From: CAKXIK01 sp050947015 | GTDB taxonomy: Bacteria > Bacillota > Clostridia > Oscillospirales > Acutalibacteraceae | Assembly: GCA_050947015.1 (NCBI GenBank) | Contig: JBMNVT010000001.1 | Location: 124,001-188,000, forward strand | Length of the DNA: 64,000 nucleotides | Reading direction: 5' to 3' | In this document: positions 1 through 8,317 of the stretch, one piece after another | How positions within the stretch are numbered: position 1 is the stretch's first letter | How the letters are laid out: every line of letters starts with the position of its first letter | Notes under the pieces: generated by a model | What the model was told of the DNA's origin: nothing | The model's input: the letters and a program-made list of their open reading frames with translations, nothing else | Database searches by the model: none | Program-made: the position numbers and the translations under genes

Positions 1-2
1 AA

Positions 3-143
3 GTAAAGCACCGCATGAGAAGCGCGGTGCTGCAGGGTGTGCCGATTACGAACTACGGCGTAGCCATTGCGTGCATGAACGGAATTCTGCGCCGCAGCCT
101 GGAACTTTTTCCGGATCTGCTCAGCCTGCTGGACGAGCCGTAA
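3..143 (+). CDS. C-terminal end of an unidentified protein (partial)
   Basis: An open frame enters from the left edge and ends at TAA 141-143, giving the last 46 residues of a protein. The visible part is moderately hydrophobic and ends in a Leu-rich helix-like stretch (LELFPDLLSLLDEP). I do not recognise the family; the rest of the gene lies outside the window. The next gene, secG, starts 145 bases downstream with its own promoter, so the two are probably separate transcripts. Confidence 0.55.
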   Translation, partial: VKHRMRSAVLQGVPITNYGVAIACMNGILRRSLELFPDLLSLLDEP

Positions 144-214
144 CCTGGGGGAGCGCAATCGGGTGAAAAAACGCGGGAACAGGTTTTTGCCGCCAAATTT
201 TTTCGGAAAAAACG

Positions 215-243
215 TTGCAAAAGGCTGTCCGATGTGATATCAT
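215..243 (+). promoter_or_regulatory. Promoter of secG
   Basis: TTGCAA at 215-220 and TATCAT at 238-243 with a 17-base spacer, about 45 bases upstream of the secG start. Good sigma-A-like match. Confidence 0.6.
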
Positions 244-288
244 ATCTTAGTGTTGATCACTATATCGTGACTGGAGGTGTCCAAGGTT

Positions 289-537
289 ATGTCCGTTCTT
301 CAGATTATTTGCGGCATCGTTCTGCTGATTCTTTCGGTCGTCATTATTTTTGTTGTTATCCTGCAGGAAGGTCACGAGGCCAATGTCGGCGTGGTTTCCG
401 GTGGTGCCGACAACTTTTTTGACAAAGGCAAGTCGCGCTCAATCGACGCGTTTCTTTCCAAATGGACGAAAGTTGCCGCGATTGTATTCGGCATTGTTGT
501 GCTGTTCACAAACATGGTTATGTTCTTTGTAAAATGA
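289..537 (+). CDS. secG: Preprotein translocase subunit SecG
   Basis: 82-residue small membrane protein with the SecG layout: an N-terminal membrane helix (about residues 4-24), a polar loop containing the family's QEG...GGAD region, and a second membrane helix at the C-terminus (about 61-80). SecG associates with SecY and SecE in the plasma membrane and aids protein export. The ATG at 289 is chosen because GGAGG at 273-277 lies 11 bases upstream; the in-frame GTG at 277 overlaps that ribosome site. The gene stands alone with its own promoter and terminator. In many Firmicutes secG is followed by rnr and smpB, which are not here. Confidence 0.93.
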   Translation: MSVLQIICGIVLLILSVVIIFVVILQEGHEANVGVVSGGADNFFDKGKSRSIDAFLSKWTKVAAIVFGIVVLFTNMVMFFVK

Positions 538-560
538 TAACAGCCTGTGTTAACAGGCAA

Positions 561-603
561 AACGCCGAACCTCTGTACAAAAGAGGCTCGGCGTTTTTTC
601 TTT
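561..603 (+). terminator. Rho-independent terminator of secG
   Basis: A GC-rich hairpin with arms at 562-574 and 582-594 is followed by a T run (594-599), 24 bases after the secG stop. Confidence 0.85.
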
Positions 604-654
604 TAATGCCGGGGCGCCGCTGCAGCTCTTTCTACTTTGAGCATTACATTGGTT

Positions 655-1287
655 TCAGGAAGCCGCCGCCGCGCAATGGTCGCCTGCGGTGGTGATAGTC
701 ACGTTTTGAGCCACAATGCTGACGCCGTAAGTCGCGTTGAGTCCGTGGGAGAAGTTGCCCAGCGTTTGGACGATAAGGTCGGCAATGCGAACCACAGTGC
801 TGTCTCCTGTGGCGAATATTGCATTGGAGCCTTCCCCGTTGGTGGAACCGTCGCCCTGTGCGGAATAGACCGTGATGGAAACAGCGGAGATGTTGGGAAA
901 ATCCATTGTCACCTCAACAATATCGCCGGTCGCCAGCTCGTCCGGCTGCAGCGCGGCCTCGGAATAACAGATGGTAATTGTGGTTGAAGAGGTCAGTGCG
1001 ACCGTTTTGTGATTGCCGTTCTCTTCAAATATTACGCCCCCCCCGAAGCGCCGTCGGGCATTGTAGACGGTGCGGAGCCGCTTTCAGTTACGCCTGAGAC
1101 TTGAATGGTGCCGAGTGAAAGCGTAATGGAGCCGTCGGCAACCTCAGTAATTTTTCCGGCGATGGTTTCGCTGGTTATTCTCCCGGAGGAGACCTCGCTT
1201 ACAGCCGGCTGTTCGCTGCACCCGGCAAGCGGCGCAGTAAACAGCCAGCAGAACTGCCGTTAAATACGGAAGAATCGGGCGCCGCAC
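655..1287 (-). pseudogene. Frameshifted lipoprotein gene remnant
   Basis: On the minus strand a hydrophobic signal-like start (GTG at 1287) leads towards a clear lipobox in another frame (LAGC, Cys codon at 1218-1220), followed by a Ser/Thr-rich domain. That frame runs into a stop just after a run of eight Cs (1037-1044; G8 in the coding sense). The coding pattern resumes in a third phase and runs to a TGA at 655-657. One more shift near 670 would let it extend to 603. At least two frame breaks are needed to rebuild one lipoprotein of about 200 residues, so it is most likely a decayed gene. No family was recognised. The eight-base homopolymer could alternatively be a sequencing error or a slippage site. 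Confidence 0.6.
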
Positions 1288-1365
1288 AATCTGTTTCTAT
1301 GGTAATCAAATATTGTGTTGCAATTATGTGGGTTCTATGACTGTTACGCGAAATCCTTTTGTTTA

Positions 1366-1608
1366 TCATTCAGAACAGGCGTTTTTGTTACGGGAGGATT
1401 GCTGATTCGCTTCCTCCGCCGGAGGGCTTATTTTTTGCGCCTTTTTTGCCGCTTTCTGCTCCTTTTTAAGCTGCTCAATGCCAATACGAATTAACTCCGA
1501 TGTTGCGGCAGAGCGACTGGGATAGCGGTTTTCAAAGCGAAAATCGTCAATCTCTTTAAGGAGCTCTTTATCAACGATAACAGTATAGCGTGGTTTTTCT
1601 GTGGGCAT
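1366..1608 (-). CDS. Small ribbon-helix-helix DNA-binding protein
   Basis: 80 residues. The N-terminal half (PRYTVIVDKELLKEIDDFRF, then a second helix with SRSAATSELIRIGIEQL) has the pattern of a ribbon-helix-helix (Arc/CopG-like) domain: a beta strand followed by two amphipathic helices. The C-terminal third is Lys/Ala/Glu-rich and probably disordered. ATG 1606-1608 is chosen because AGGAGGTG precedes it at ideal spacing; the upstream in-frame codons lie in the ribosome site. The gene is transcribed away from a second RHH-like gene at 1750. Both promoters overlap copies of a GTTCA motif, which suggests one or both proteins repress the pair. Target genes are unknown. Confidence 0.75.
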   Translation of the reverse strand: MPTEKPRYTVIVDKELLKEIDDFRFENRYPSRSAATSELIRIGIEQLKKEQKAAKKAQKISPPAEEANQQSSRNKNACSE

Positions 1609-1626
1609 TAACGTCACCTCCTTACA

Positions 1627-1725
1627 GTTCATATTATGCACAGGTTCATACGTTCTGTCAAGTTGAAATCCCTCTTGACAGGTTCAGAACCTATGAACTA
1701 TAATACAAATAAGTTCAGAAGTTCA
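1627..1725. promoter_or_regulatory. Divergent promoters with repeated GTTCA operator motif
   Basis: Plus-strand promoter: TTGACA 1675-1680, 18-base spacer, TATAAT 1699-1704. Minus-strand promoter: TTGACA (complement of 1657-1662), 18-base spacer, CATAAT (complement of 1633-1638). GTTCA occurs at 1627, 1644, 1682, 1713 and 1721, and inverted at 1694-1698. GGTTCAGAACC at 1681-1691 is a palindrome between the plus-strand -35 and -10 boxes. The arrangement suggests cooperative binding by RHH dimers. Confidence 0.65.
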
Positions 1726-1749
1726 GACCTGCGGAGAGGAGGTGCAATC

Positions 1750-1941
1750 ATGGCTGCAGAAGTGAAAAGAATGACATTCGTTGTTACTCCCGATATGGAA
1801 AAGCTGTTGGATTCCATCAAACGGGAGTGGTTTTACAACTGCACGCAATCCGACATGATACGGGAACTTGTGTCGGCCGGGGTTCGTGCAGTCAAGGCTG
1901 AAAAAGCAGCAAAAGAAAATAGGTGCGAGCGGGTGTCCTGA
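1750..1941 (+). CDS. Small RHH-like protein
   Basis: 63 residues beginning MAAEVKRMTFVVTPDMEKLL, with a second helix around TQSDMIRELVSAGV. The strand-helix-helix pattern is typical of ribbon-helix-helix regulators, although it is more divergent than its neighbour at 1366-1608. The ATG at 1750 follows a strong GGAGAGGAGGTG ribosome site; the longer reading upstream would run through the promoter. The pair is divergent with a shared control region, like self-regulated two-gene modules. A toxin is not evident. It could also be the control part of a lost mobile element, since remnants lie on both sides. Confidence 0.65.
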   Translation: MAAEVKRMTFVVTPDMEKLLDSIKREWFYNCTQSDMIRELVSAGVRAVKAEKAAKENRCERVS

Positions 1942-2329
1942 AGCGCCTGTCGACCACAAAGCGGCAAGCTTCCCTTTTGTTTCCCAGCCTGTTCTGCGCG
2001 TCTGCATATTTTATGGCGGAATGAAAAAACTGGAATAATTCTTTGGCACAGAGGAATACTATGGAAACGACTTTGCGGGCATTCTCCGAAAAAGACGGAT
2101 TGAATCGCGTAAGAGCAGTGGGGAAGCGACAAGGTTAGACGCCTTGAAGGCATACCAGGAGAAAAGGTTCAGAAAATTTTGCGGATTTTTTCAATATTTC
2201 TTTTTTGTTACCGAAATATGACCGCAGGAGATTATACTGAATTCAAATCAAAGACGAGGTATGTCTGAAAAAGCAGAGCGAAAAAGCAGAGCGAAAAAGC
2301 AGAGCTTTAAGATTGAAAGGAGAATCAAC
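1942..2329 (+). other. Intergenic stretch with a possible gene remnant and 13-bp tandem repeats
   Basis: No intact gene. Between about 2020 and 2220 one plus-strand frame reads like protein (MKKLE, stop, then FFGTEEYYGNDFAGILRKRR and on to VTEI) but is broken by a stop, so it may be a decayed ORF of unknown kind. At 2267-2305 the 13-base unit GAAAAAGCAGAGC is repeated three times without interruption, just upstream of the adhesin ribosome site. An ATG at 2261 in frame with the adhesin has a poorly placed ribosome site. Confidence 0.4.
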
Positions 2330-5300
2330 ATGGTGAAGAAGGTATTTAAGAAAGCATTGTCCTGTATGCTTTCTGTTTGCGTTCTGGCAGGAACAATGCT
2401 CCTGACGGCGCAAGCAGTGCCGGATCAAAACCGAAATCAAATCGGCAACTATGTGACGGTGGATTCCGACAATCATGTGGGATCACAGGAAAGCGGAACC
2501 GGCACGTCGACCGTCACCGGGGCAGACGGCGTTGAAATCCAAAAGAATATTGCTCCGGTTTTGGATGCGAACGGCAATCCGATCGAAAACCTGTTTGACA
2601 TCACACTGCAGGTAAAAACGCAGCAGACGGTTATTTCCAATGATGCGGCGATTGCGATGGTGATCGACGTTTCCGGTTCCATGGATTATTGTGCCGAATG
2701 CGGGAACGAAAACCGGCACGACCAGAACTGCAAATACTATTCAAAGAAGAACAACACAGTCACAACGGCGCAAAGCCGGATGCAGGCGACGATCAGCGGG
2801 GCAAAAAACTTTGTTGACAGCATTGCGTCCAGTGCGGCTGAAGATGAACACAGCGGAAGAATTTATGTTTCCGTCATCAAGTTTTCAAGTTCGGCTTCCA
2901 AGGTGTGCGACTGGATCGATATCACCACAGCCCAAGGTTTGGCAAGCGTGAAGAGCTATCTGGAAGGGCTTTCCGCAAACGGCGGAACGAATCTGGAGGC
3001 AGGCCTTATGCTGGCGAGAAACCGCCTGAATATGACGGCGGCTCCGGTTGGCGGCAAAGCTGTCAACATCAGTGCGCTCAATAAGTTTACTGTGCTGCTG
3101 ACAGACGGCCAGCCGACATTCCGCGTGGTAAACAACTCGACCAGCACCGAGGCCGCCGGAACAGATTCCACCGGAAATAATACGAATGACAACAACGGTT
3201 CGGGAACTTCTAAAGCGGAGCGCAACGAGGCCAAAGACATGGCGACCCAGGTCAAGGCACTCAGCAAACTTTATACCATCTGCTATGGCGTTAGTGGGGA
3301 TGCGCTTTATACAACGTATCAGGACGTTTGCGTCCACTGCGGCAAACCGGAAAGCGAGCATACCATTTGGGGGAACTATTGCCCGGACGGCAGCTGGAAT
3401 CGTTATGAAGTCAAAGGAACAACCGTGACGATTGGCGATTATCTGAAAGATGAAATTGCAACAGCTGCCACTGCCGACAATGCGTATGCGTACAATGCCG
3501 GCAGCACCGACGAACTCAACGCGGCATTTGCAAAGATCGCTTCCTCCACCACCAGCGGCATTAACGCGGCTGGCGCGGTTGTTAATGACCCGATGGGAGA
3601 CGTGGTTGTTTTCCAGACGGGAACGGCGCTGACAGGCAACAGTGCAGCGGACGCCGCTTACGACAGCGACAGCGAAACGCTCGTGTGGACGCTGGATGCG
3701 GAAAACGCATCGGTCAACACGGTTGATGGAACAACGACCTATACCTATACCATCACCTATCGCGTAGAACTGGACACCGCAAATCTGCAGCCGGATACGT
3801 ATTATCCGACCAATAAGTATACCACGCTGACCTGGGGAACAACGACGATGGCATTCAAGGTTCCGACAGTCAAGGGCATATTTGCAGATTTTTCTTTTGA
3901 CAAGGTTGCTTATCACGACAACAGCATCGGGTTGAACGACGCTGTGTTTACCATGGTTCGCAGTGACGGTGCAGTAACACGGACGTCCAGCTCTGTGAAT
4001 GGCGCAGTTCTGTTTGAAAATCTGCCCAGTGGAACGTATACGCTGACAGAAACAACCGCTGCGACCGGTTACGACAAAGATTCGGCCGCGAGCTATACGG
4101 TCATTGTTGCTTTTGGGCAGGTCACCGTACAGGGTGTTTCCGGCGCGTTAACCGTAACCAATAAGCTGCTGCAGAAAAAAATCTCTGTCAGCGGTCAGAA
4201 GACTTGGGTTGATGGCAGCGGTTCCGGCCGCCCGGCCAGCATTACAGTTATTCTGCTCCGGGACAATGTCGAAGCCGCGCGGACAACGGTAACCGCGCAA
4301 AACAACTGGAAATATTCGTTTACTGACCTGGATCAGATCGATCTGGAAACCGGCAGAGATTATGTCTATACGGTGCAAGAGGCCGTTCCGGCAGGCTATG
4401 ATCAGACGGTGAGCGGCAACGATATTACCAATACGCTGCAGCAGAAGAAGATCACCGTTTCCGGCGTCAAAACGTGGGTGGATGGCGGAAATGCTTTGAA
4501 CACCCGCCCGGCATCCGTCACGTTGGAATTGTTTGCTAACGGCAAAACCACCGGCAAAACCGTGACAACGGAGGCTTCCAAACAGTGGAAGTACAGCTTT
4601 ACGGATTTGGATCAGTACGATGCGGCCCGTTATCCGATCGTGTACACTGTACAGGAGAGGAACGTCGACAGCGATTACACGGCGACTGTCGGAACGTCGG
4701 CAAACAATTACGAAGTTAAAAATATCATCAAGCAGGAAAAAATCACTGTTTCCGGCACAAAAGTGTGGGTTGACGGCGACAATGCGGGCAATACCCGCCC
4801 GGCGTCCGTCACGGTTGAACTGTACGCCAACAATGCGGCGACCGGCAGCCGAGTGGTGACTGCACAGAGCGAGAACTGGAGCTATCAGTTTACGCAGCTG
4901 GATAAGTTCGATGCAAACGGTGCGGTGATCGTCTATACAGTGAAGGAAGTCAACACAGACAGCCTTTATACCGCCACAGACGGAACCGCCGGCAACCAAT
5001 ATACGGTTACTAATACGATTAAACAGCAGAAAACGTCCGTTTCGGTTCGCAAGGAATGGGTCGTTCCCAACGGCATGCAGAAGCCTGCTGTTGTCATCAG
5101 CCTGAACAACGGCAGCCAATCGGTTGCGACCGTTACGCTTGACGGGGTCGTCGACGAGAAAGAAACAACCGCATGGCAGTATACGTTTGCCAATCTGGAT
5201 GTTTATGATCTGACGACTGGTGCGGCAATCAATTATACCGTGAGCGAGTCTGCACTCAGCGGATATAACAACGGTGGCAGCCCGGCCATCACCGGAAGCA

Positions 5301-7246
5301 TGAAGGAAGGCTTTGTAGTCACCAACACGCTCGACCAGGAAAAGATCACGATTTCAGGTACGAAGACTTGGGTCGACAACAACAATGCTTACGGTACCCG
5401 CCCGAATACGATTACCTTTAACCTGTATCGCGGCAATCACGAATTTGTGACGAGCGCTACGGTTTCCAACACAGCGACGGGTTACAGCTTTGCAAACCTC
5501 GACCGTTATGATGCGAACCGTCAGCCGTATACCTATACGGTGGAGGAAGCCGCGGTTGACAATTACACTACCACGACGGATGCAAGCGGCCTGAACTTTA
5601 CGAACACCATCAAGCAGGAGTCTACGTCTGTTTCGGTCAACAAGGTGTGGGTCGCTCCGGAAAGCCTGCAGGCGGCAGTCACCATCAGTCTGAAGCAGAA
5701 CGGAACCGCGATTGCCAACATTACGCTGGACGGTACAACGGACGAAAAAGAAATCACCGCGTGGCAGTATACGTTTTCCAATCTGCCGGTTTACGATTTG
5801 ACAACCGGTGCGAAATATGCTTACACGGTGGAAGAGACGACGCAGCTGCAAGGCTTTAACGCACCGGTTATCACCGGTTCCGCGGCGAACGGTTTCACCG
5901 TTACGAACACCGTTACGCAGAAGTATACGACAGTTTCCGGCACAAAAACTTGGGTGGATGGAAACGATACCTCCCTTCGCCCGGCCAACATTACCTTTAC
6001 GCTTTACCGCGACGGTGCTAAAACCACGACGACGCAGAGCATTGCCAATACGGCGGCAGGCTATCAGTTTACAAATTTGCCGGTCTATGCTCCGGATGGC
6101 CATGAGTATCGCTATACCGTCGAGGAAGAGGTCGTTGCCGGTTATGATTCCGAGAAGACAGTGACGGACAGCGGAATCAACTTTATCAACACCATCCAAC
6201 AGGCATACACGTCTGTTTCGGTCAACAAGGTGTGGGTTGCTCCGGAAAGCCTGCAGGCGGCAGTCACCATCAGCCTGAAGCAGAACGGAACCGCGATTGC
6301 CAACATTACGCTGGACGGTACAACGGACGAAAAAGAAACCACCGCATGGCAGTATACGTTTTCCAATCTGCCGGTTTACGATTTGACAACCGGTGCGAAA
6401 TATGCTTACACGGTGGAAGAGACGACGCAGCTGGCAGACTTTGACGCGCCGGTTGTCACCGGTTCCGCGGCGAACGGTTTCACCGTTACGAACGCGGTAG
6501 CACAAAAATATACTGGAATCTCCGGCACCAAGACATGGGTCGATCCGGAAGGCACCGTGCATCCGACGATCACGATCAACCTGCTTCGCGACGGAACGGT
6601 TTATCAGTCGGTGCAGCTTGCTAACGGCGAAACGGATTACAGCTTTGCCGAACTGCCGGTTTATGCGCTCGACAATAACGACGCGGCGCAGAACGACGGC
6701 CACCGGTACGCTTACACGGTGGAGGAAGCCGAAGTTGACGGCTACAACTCCGAAAAAGACGACGACAACAACTTTATCAACATCATTGAGCAGGAAATGA
6801 TTACTGTTTCCGGCACAAAGACGTGGATTGATGCCCCTGCCGATGAAGCGCTGCCTGAGGTTACCATCGTTCTCAGCCGCGACGGTGAGGAAATTGCACG
6901 CACAGTCATGAACACCGAACTTGGCTGGTCTTATGCCTTTGCAGAGTTGGATCGTTACGACCTGACGGATGGCCATGAATACGAGTATACGGTTGCAGAG
7001 CTTCCGGTGGAAGGCTACACCACGGAACAGGATGGCTATGATTTCTTCAACACCTACGAAGAGGAAATTCCGGAAAGTGAGCCGCCGCTGGTTGGACCTT
7101 CCAGTGAGCCGGAAGAAAGCATTCCGGATAACGACATTCCGTTTACCGGCGGAATGGCGATGGCTGGCGGAGCGTTAGGTGTGTTTGCGGCTGCTGCTCT
7201 GGCGGCGGTTGTGATCGGCAAGCGCAAAAGAGAAGAAGATCAGTAA
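2330..7246 (+). CDS. Cell-wall-anchored VWA / Cna-B repeat adhesin
   Basis: 1638-residue secreted surface protein. ATG 2330 is preceded by AAAGGAG and opens a signal peptide (about 1-29, ending TAQA). A von Willebrand factor A domain follows with the metal site DVSGS at about 113-117. It carries two unusual Cys inserts: CAEC plus a further Cys at about 121-135, and CVHC plus a Cys at about 334-351. A SpaA-like domain (about 520-610) and ten Cna-B type repeats (about 615-1575) follow, alternating between an SGTKTWVD type and an SVNKVWVAPES type. The C-terminus has IPFTGG, a membrane helix and KRKREE, a sortase signal of the LPxTG class with Ile in place of Leu. The expected role is adhesion or pilus-like fibre formation; Cna-B folds often form isopeptide bonds. 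No sortase or other pilin gene is nearby. Repeats 6 and 8 are nearly identical at the DNA level. Confidence 0.9.
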   Translation: MVKKVFKKALSCMLSVCVLAGTMLLTAQAVPDQNRNQIGNYVTVDSDNHVGSQESGTGTSTVTGADGVEIQKNIAPVLDANGNPIENLFDITLQVKTQQTVISNDAAIAMVIDVSGSMDYCAECGNENRHDQNCKYYSKKNNTVTTAQSRMQATISGAKNFVDSIASSAAEDEHSGRIYVSVIKFSSSASKVCDWIDITTAQGLASVKSYLEGLSANGGTNLEAGLMLARNRLNMTAAPVGGKAVNISALNKFTVLLTDGQPTFRVVNNSTSTEAAGTDSTGNNTNDNNGSGTSKAERNEAKDMATQVKALSKLYTICYGVSGDALYTTYQDVCVHCGKPESEHTIWGNYCPDGSWNRYEVKGTTVTIGDYLKDEIATAATADNAYAYNAGSTDELNAAFAKIASSTTSGINAAGAVVNDPMGDVVVFQTGTALTGNSAADAAYDSDSETLVWTLDAENASVNTVDGTTTYTYTITYRVELDTANLQPDTYYPTNKYTTLTWGTTTMAFKVPTVKGIFADFSFDKVAYHDNSIGLNDAVFTMVRSDGAVTRTSSSVNGAVLFENLPSGTYTLTETTAATGYDKDSAASYTVIVAFGQVTVQGVSGALTVTNKLLQKKISVSGQKTWVDGSGSGRPASITVILLRDNVEAARTTVTAQNNWKYSFTDLDQIDLETGRDYVYTVQEAVPAGYDQTVSGNDITNTLQQKKITVSGVKTWVDGGNALNTRPASVTLELFANGKTTGKTVTTEASKQWKYSFTDLDQYDAARYPIVYTVQERNVDSDYTATVGTSANNYEVKNIIKQEKITVSGTKVWVDGDNAGNTRPASVTVELYANNAATGSRVVTAQSENWSYQFTQLDKFDANGAVIVYTVKEVNTDSLYTATDGTAGNQYTVTNTIKQQKTSVSVRKEWVVPNGMQKPAVVISLNNGSQSVATVTLDGVVDEKETTAWQYTFANLDVYDLTTGAAINYTVSESALSGYNNGGSPAITGSMKEGFVVTNTLDQEKITISGTKTWVDNNNAYGTRPNTITFNLYRGNHEFVTSATVSNTATGYSFANLDRYDANRQPYTYTVEEAAVDNYTTTTDASGLNFTNTIKQESTSVSVNKVWVAPESLQAAVTISLKQNGTAIANITLDGTTDEKEITAWQYTFSNLPVYDLTTGAKYAYTVEETTQLQGFNAPVITGSAANGFTVTNTVTQKYTTVSGTKTWVDGNDTSLRPANITFTLYRDGAKTTTTQSIANTAAGYQFTNLPVYAPDGHEYRYTVEEEVVAGYDSEKTVTDSGINFINTIQQAYTSVSVNKVWVAPESLQAAVTISLKQNGTAIANITLDGTTDEKETTAWQYTFSNLPVYDLTTGAKYAYTVEETTQLADFDAPVVTGSAANGFTVTNAVAQKYTGISGTKTWVDPEGTVHPTITINLLRDGTVYQSVQLANGETDYSFAELPVYALDNNDAAQNDGHRYAYTVEEAEVDGYNSEKDDDNNFINIIEQEMITVSGTKTWIDAPADEALPEVTIVLSRDGEEIARTVMNTELGWSYAFAELDRYDLTDGHEYEYTVAELPVEGYTTEQDGYDFFNTYEEEIPESEPPLVGPSSEPEESIPDNDIPFTGGMAMAGGALGVFAAAALAAVVIGKRKREEDQ
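5624..5910 (+). repeat. Long direct repeat, copy 1 (Cna-B repeat 6)
   Basis: About 285 bases that recur with only a few differences 585 bases downstream at 6209-6495. The copies diverge into different Cna-B units on both sides. The high identity points to recent duplication or gene conversion. Confidence 0.85.
6209..6495 (+). repeat. Long direct repeat, copy 2 (Cna-B repeat 8)
   Basis: Second copy of the block at 5624-5910. Recombination between the copies would remove or add exactly two Cna-B units (585 bases, 195 codons) in frame. Confidence 0.85.
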
Positions 7247-7300
7247 GCATACGGATTTTTCGACTAAAGCTTTTTCAGACAGCATGACAAAACCATAAGA

Positions 7301-7338
7301 AAGAGCGGTTGCTCCAAAGCGGAGCAGCCGCTCTTTTG
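7301..7338. terminator. Terminator after the adhesin gene
   Basis: Hairpin with arms AAGAGCGGTTGCTCC and GGAGCAGCCGCTCTT around a short loop and a T stretch. It lies between converging genes and may serve both strands. Confidence 0.8.
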
Positions 7339-7391
7339 TATGCAGGTAAATAAGGGAGCGTTGTCAGGCAGTGCGCTTTTGGCGTCGACGG

Positions 7392-8141
7392 TCAGTCCTG
7401 CTCCGGCTGTACCGACTGAACCCAGTTTGCCAGGGCTTTTGCGGTGGGGGCAAGTGTTTCAAGCTGATCATCATATACAAATTCAATCAAAGCTGATTCC
7501 GGCGCGGCGACCTGCCGTGCCAAAGCAAGATATCTGTGCCAGCCCCCGGTGCCATCTTCCAAAGGAAAGCTGGTGATCGAGCCGTCCTCCTCCCGACGGA
7601 TTTGAAAAACATGCAGATTGGTAATATATTTGGCAAGAGCACGAATGGATGCCAGATGATAGGCTTCGCCGTAATTCTGGTTAGGCTGCCAATAGGTGGT
7701 TATGTTTGGGCGGTTAACTGTCTCCAAAAAGCGCAGTTCGGCGTGATATTCGTCCGTAACGGTGTTGTTGTGGCATTCCAGAGAAACCAGCATGCCTTTT
7801 TCTGCGGCAAATTCATCATCGCTCAACTCAGCGGAACCTTTTTTACCGCCCCAGATGCGCACAATCGTCACGCCGAGTGCTTCGGCGCATTGCAGCACGC
7901 CGTCAAAGTCCCGGGCTGGGTCTTCCGATTCACCAAGATAATACTATGTTCCGTAGGAGGTGACCCGCAACTCGGCTTCCTCCGTCAGGCGTCGAACCTC
8001 CCGCGCGCGGGAAACGTCTCCGGCAGGCACATGAATATCGCTACCCCACTCAATTCCCTGCAATCCGGCCGCTTTGGCTGCTCGGATAATTTCCTCCACA
8101 GAATTTTTCCGAAACGAAACAGAAGCAACACCGGTCAGCAT
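7392..8141 (-). pseudogene. Sugar phosphate isomerase/epimerase gene with an internal amber codon
   Basis: One uninterrupted minus-strand reading frame of 249 residues would encode a TIM-barrel sugar isomerase/epimerase (AP endonuclease 2 family), but a TAG at 7944-7946 follows residues VTSYGT and precedes YYLGESEDP. The phase is identical on both sides, so this is a point nonsense change and not a frameshift. Upstream part: MLTGVASVSFRKNSVEEII and GIEWGSDIHVP. Downstream part: VSLECHNN and the C-terminal substrate region. The start is taken at the ATG ending at 8141; the ribosome site is weak. Unless the stop is suppressed the protein is lost. A related intact enzyme is encoded at 21439-22164. 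Confidence 0.8.
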
Positions 8142-8246
8142 AATCCAATACACCCTCTCTAATTCAATCAAATCAATGTTCAAAAACGGAATTATTTTCC
8201 ATTATAACGTTTTGCCATTTTGGGGTCAAGCCGTGAAAACAGACAG

Positions 8247-8275
8247 TTGCGCTTTTCTGTGTTTCATGGTAAAAT
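8247..8275 (+). promoter_or_regulatory. Promoter of asnA
   Basis: TTGCGC 8247-8252, a 17-base spacer and TAAAAT 8270-8275, 43 bases before the start codon. Confidence 0.5.
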
Positions 8276-8317
8276 AAAATTTATTGGATTAAAGCGAAAA
8301 AGGAAGAAGGAATTGCA

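Noticed and set aside
2261..2329. An ATG at 2261 as start of the adhesin
   Set aside because: It would put 23 charged residues before an otherwise normal signal peptide, and its ribosome site is too close. The ATG at 2330 has AAAGGAG at good spacing.
5354..6976. A 540-residue minus-strand open frame inside the adhesin gene
   Set aside because: Arises from the repeated codon pattern of the Cna-B units on the other strand, with no ribosome site.
8247..8317. A riboswitch in front of asnA
   Set aside because: Only about 40 leader bases follow the promoter, too short for a known riboswitch, and no hairpin with T run is present.
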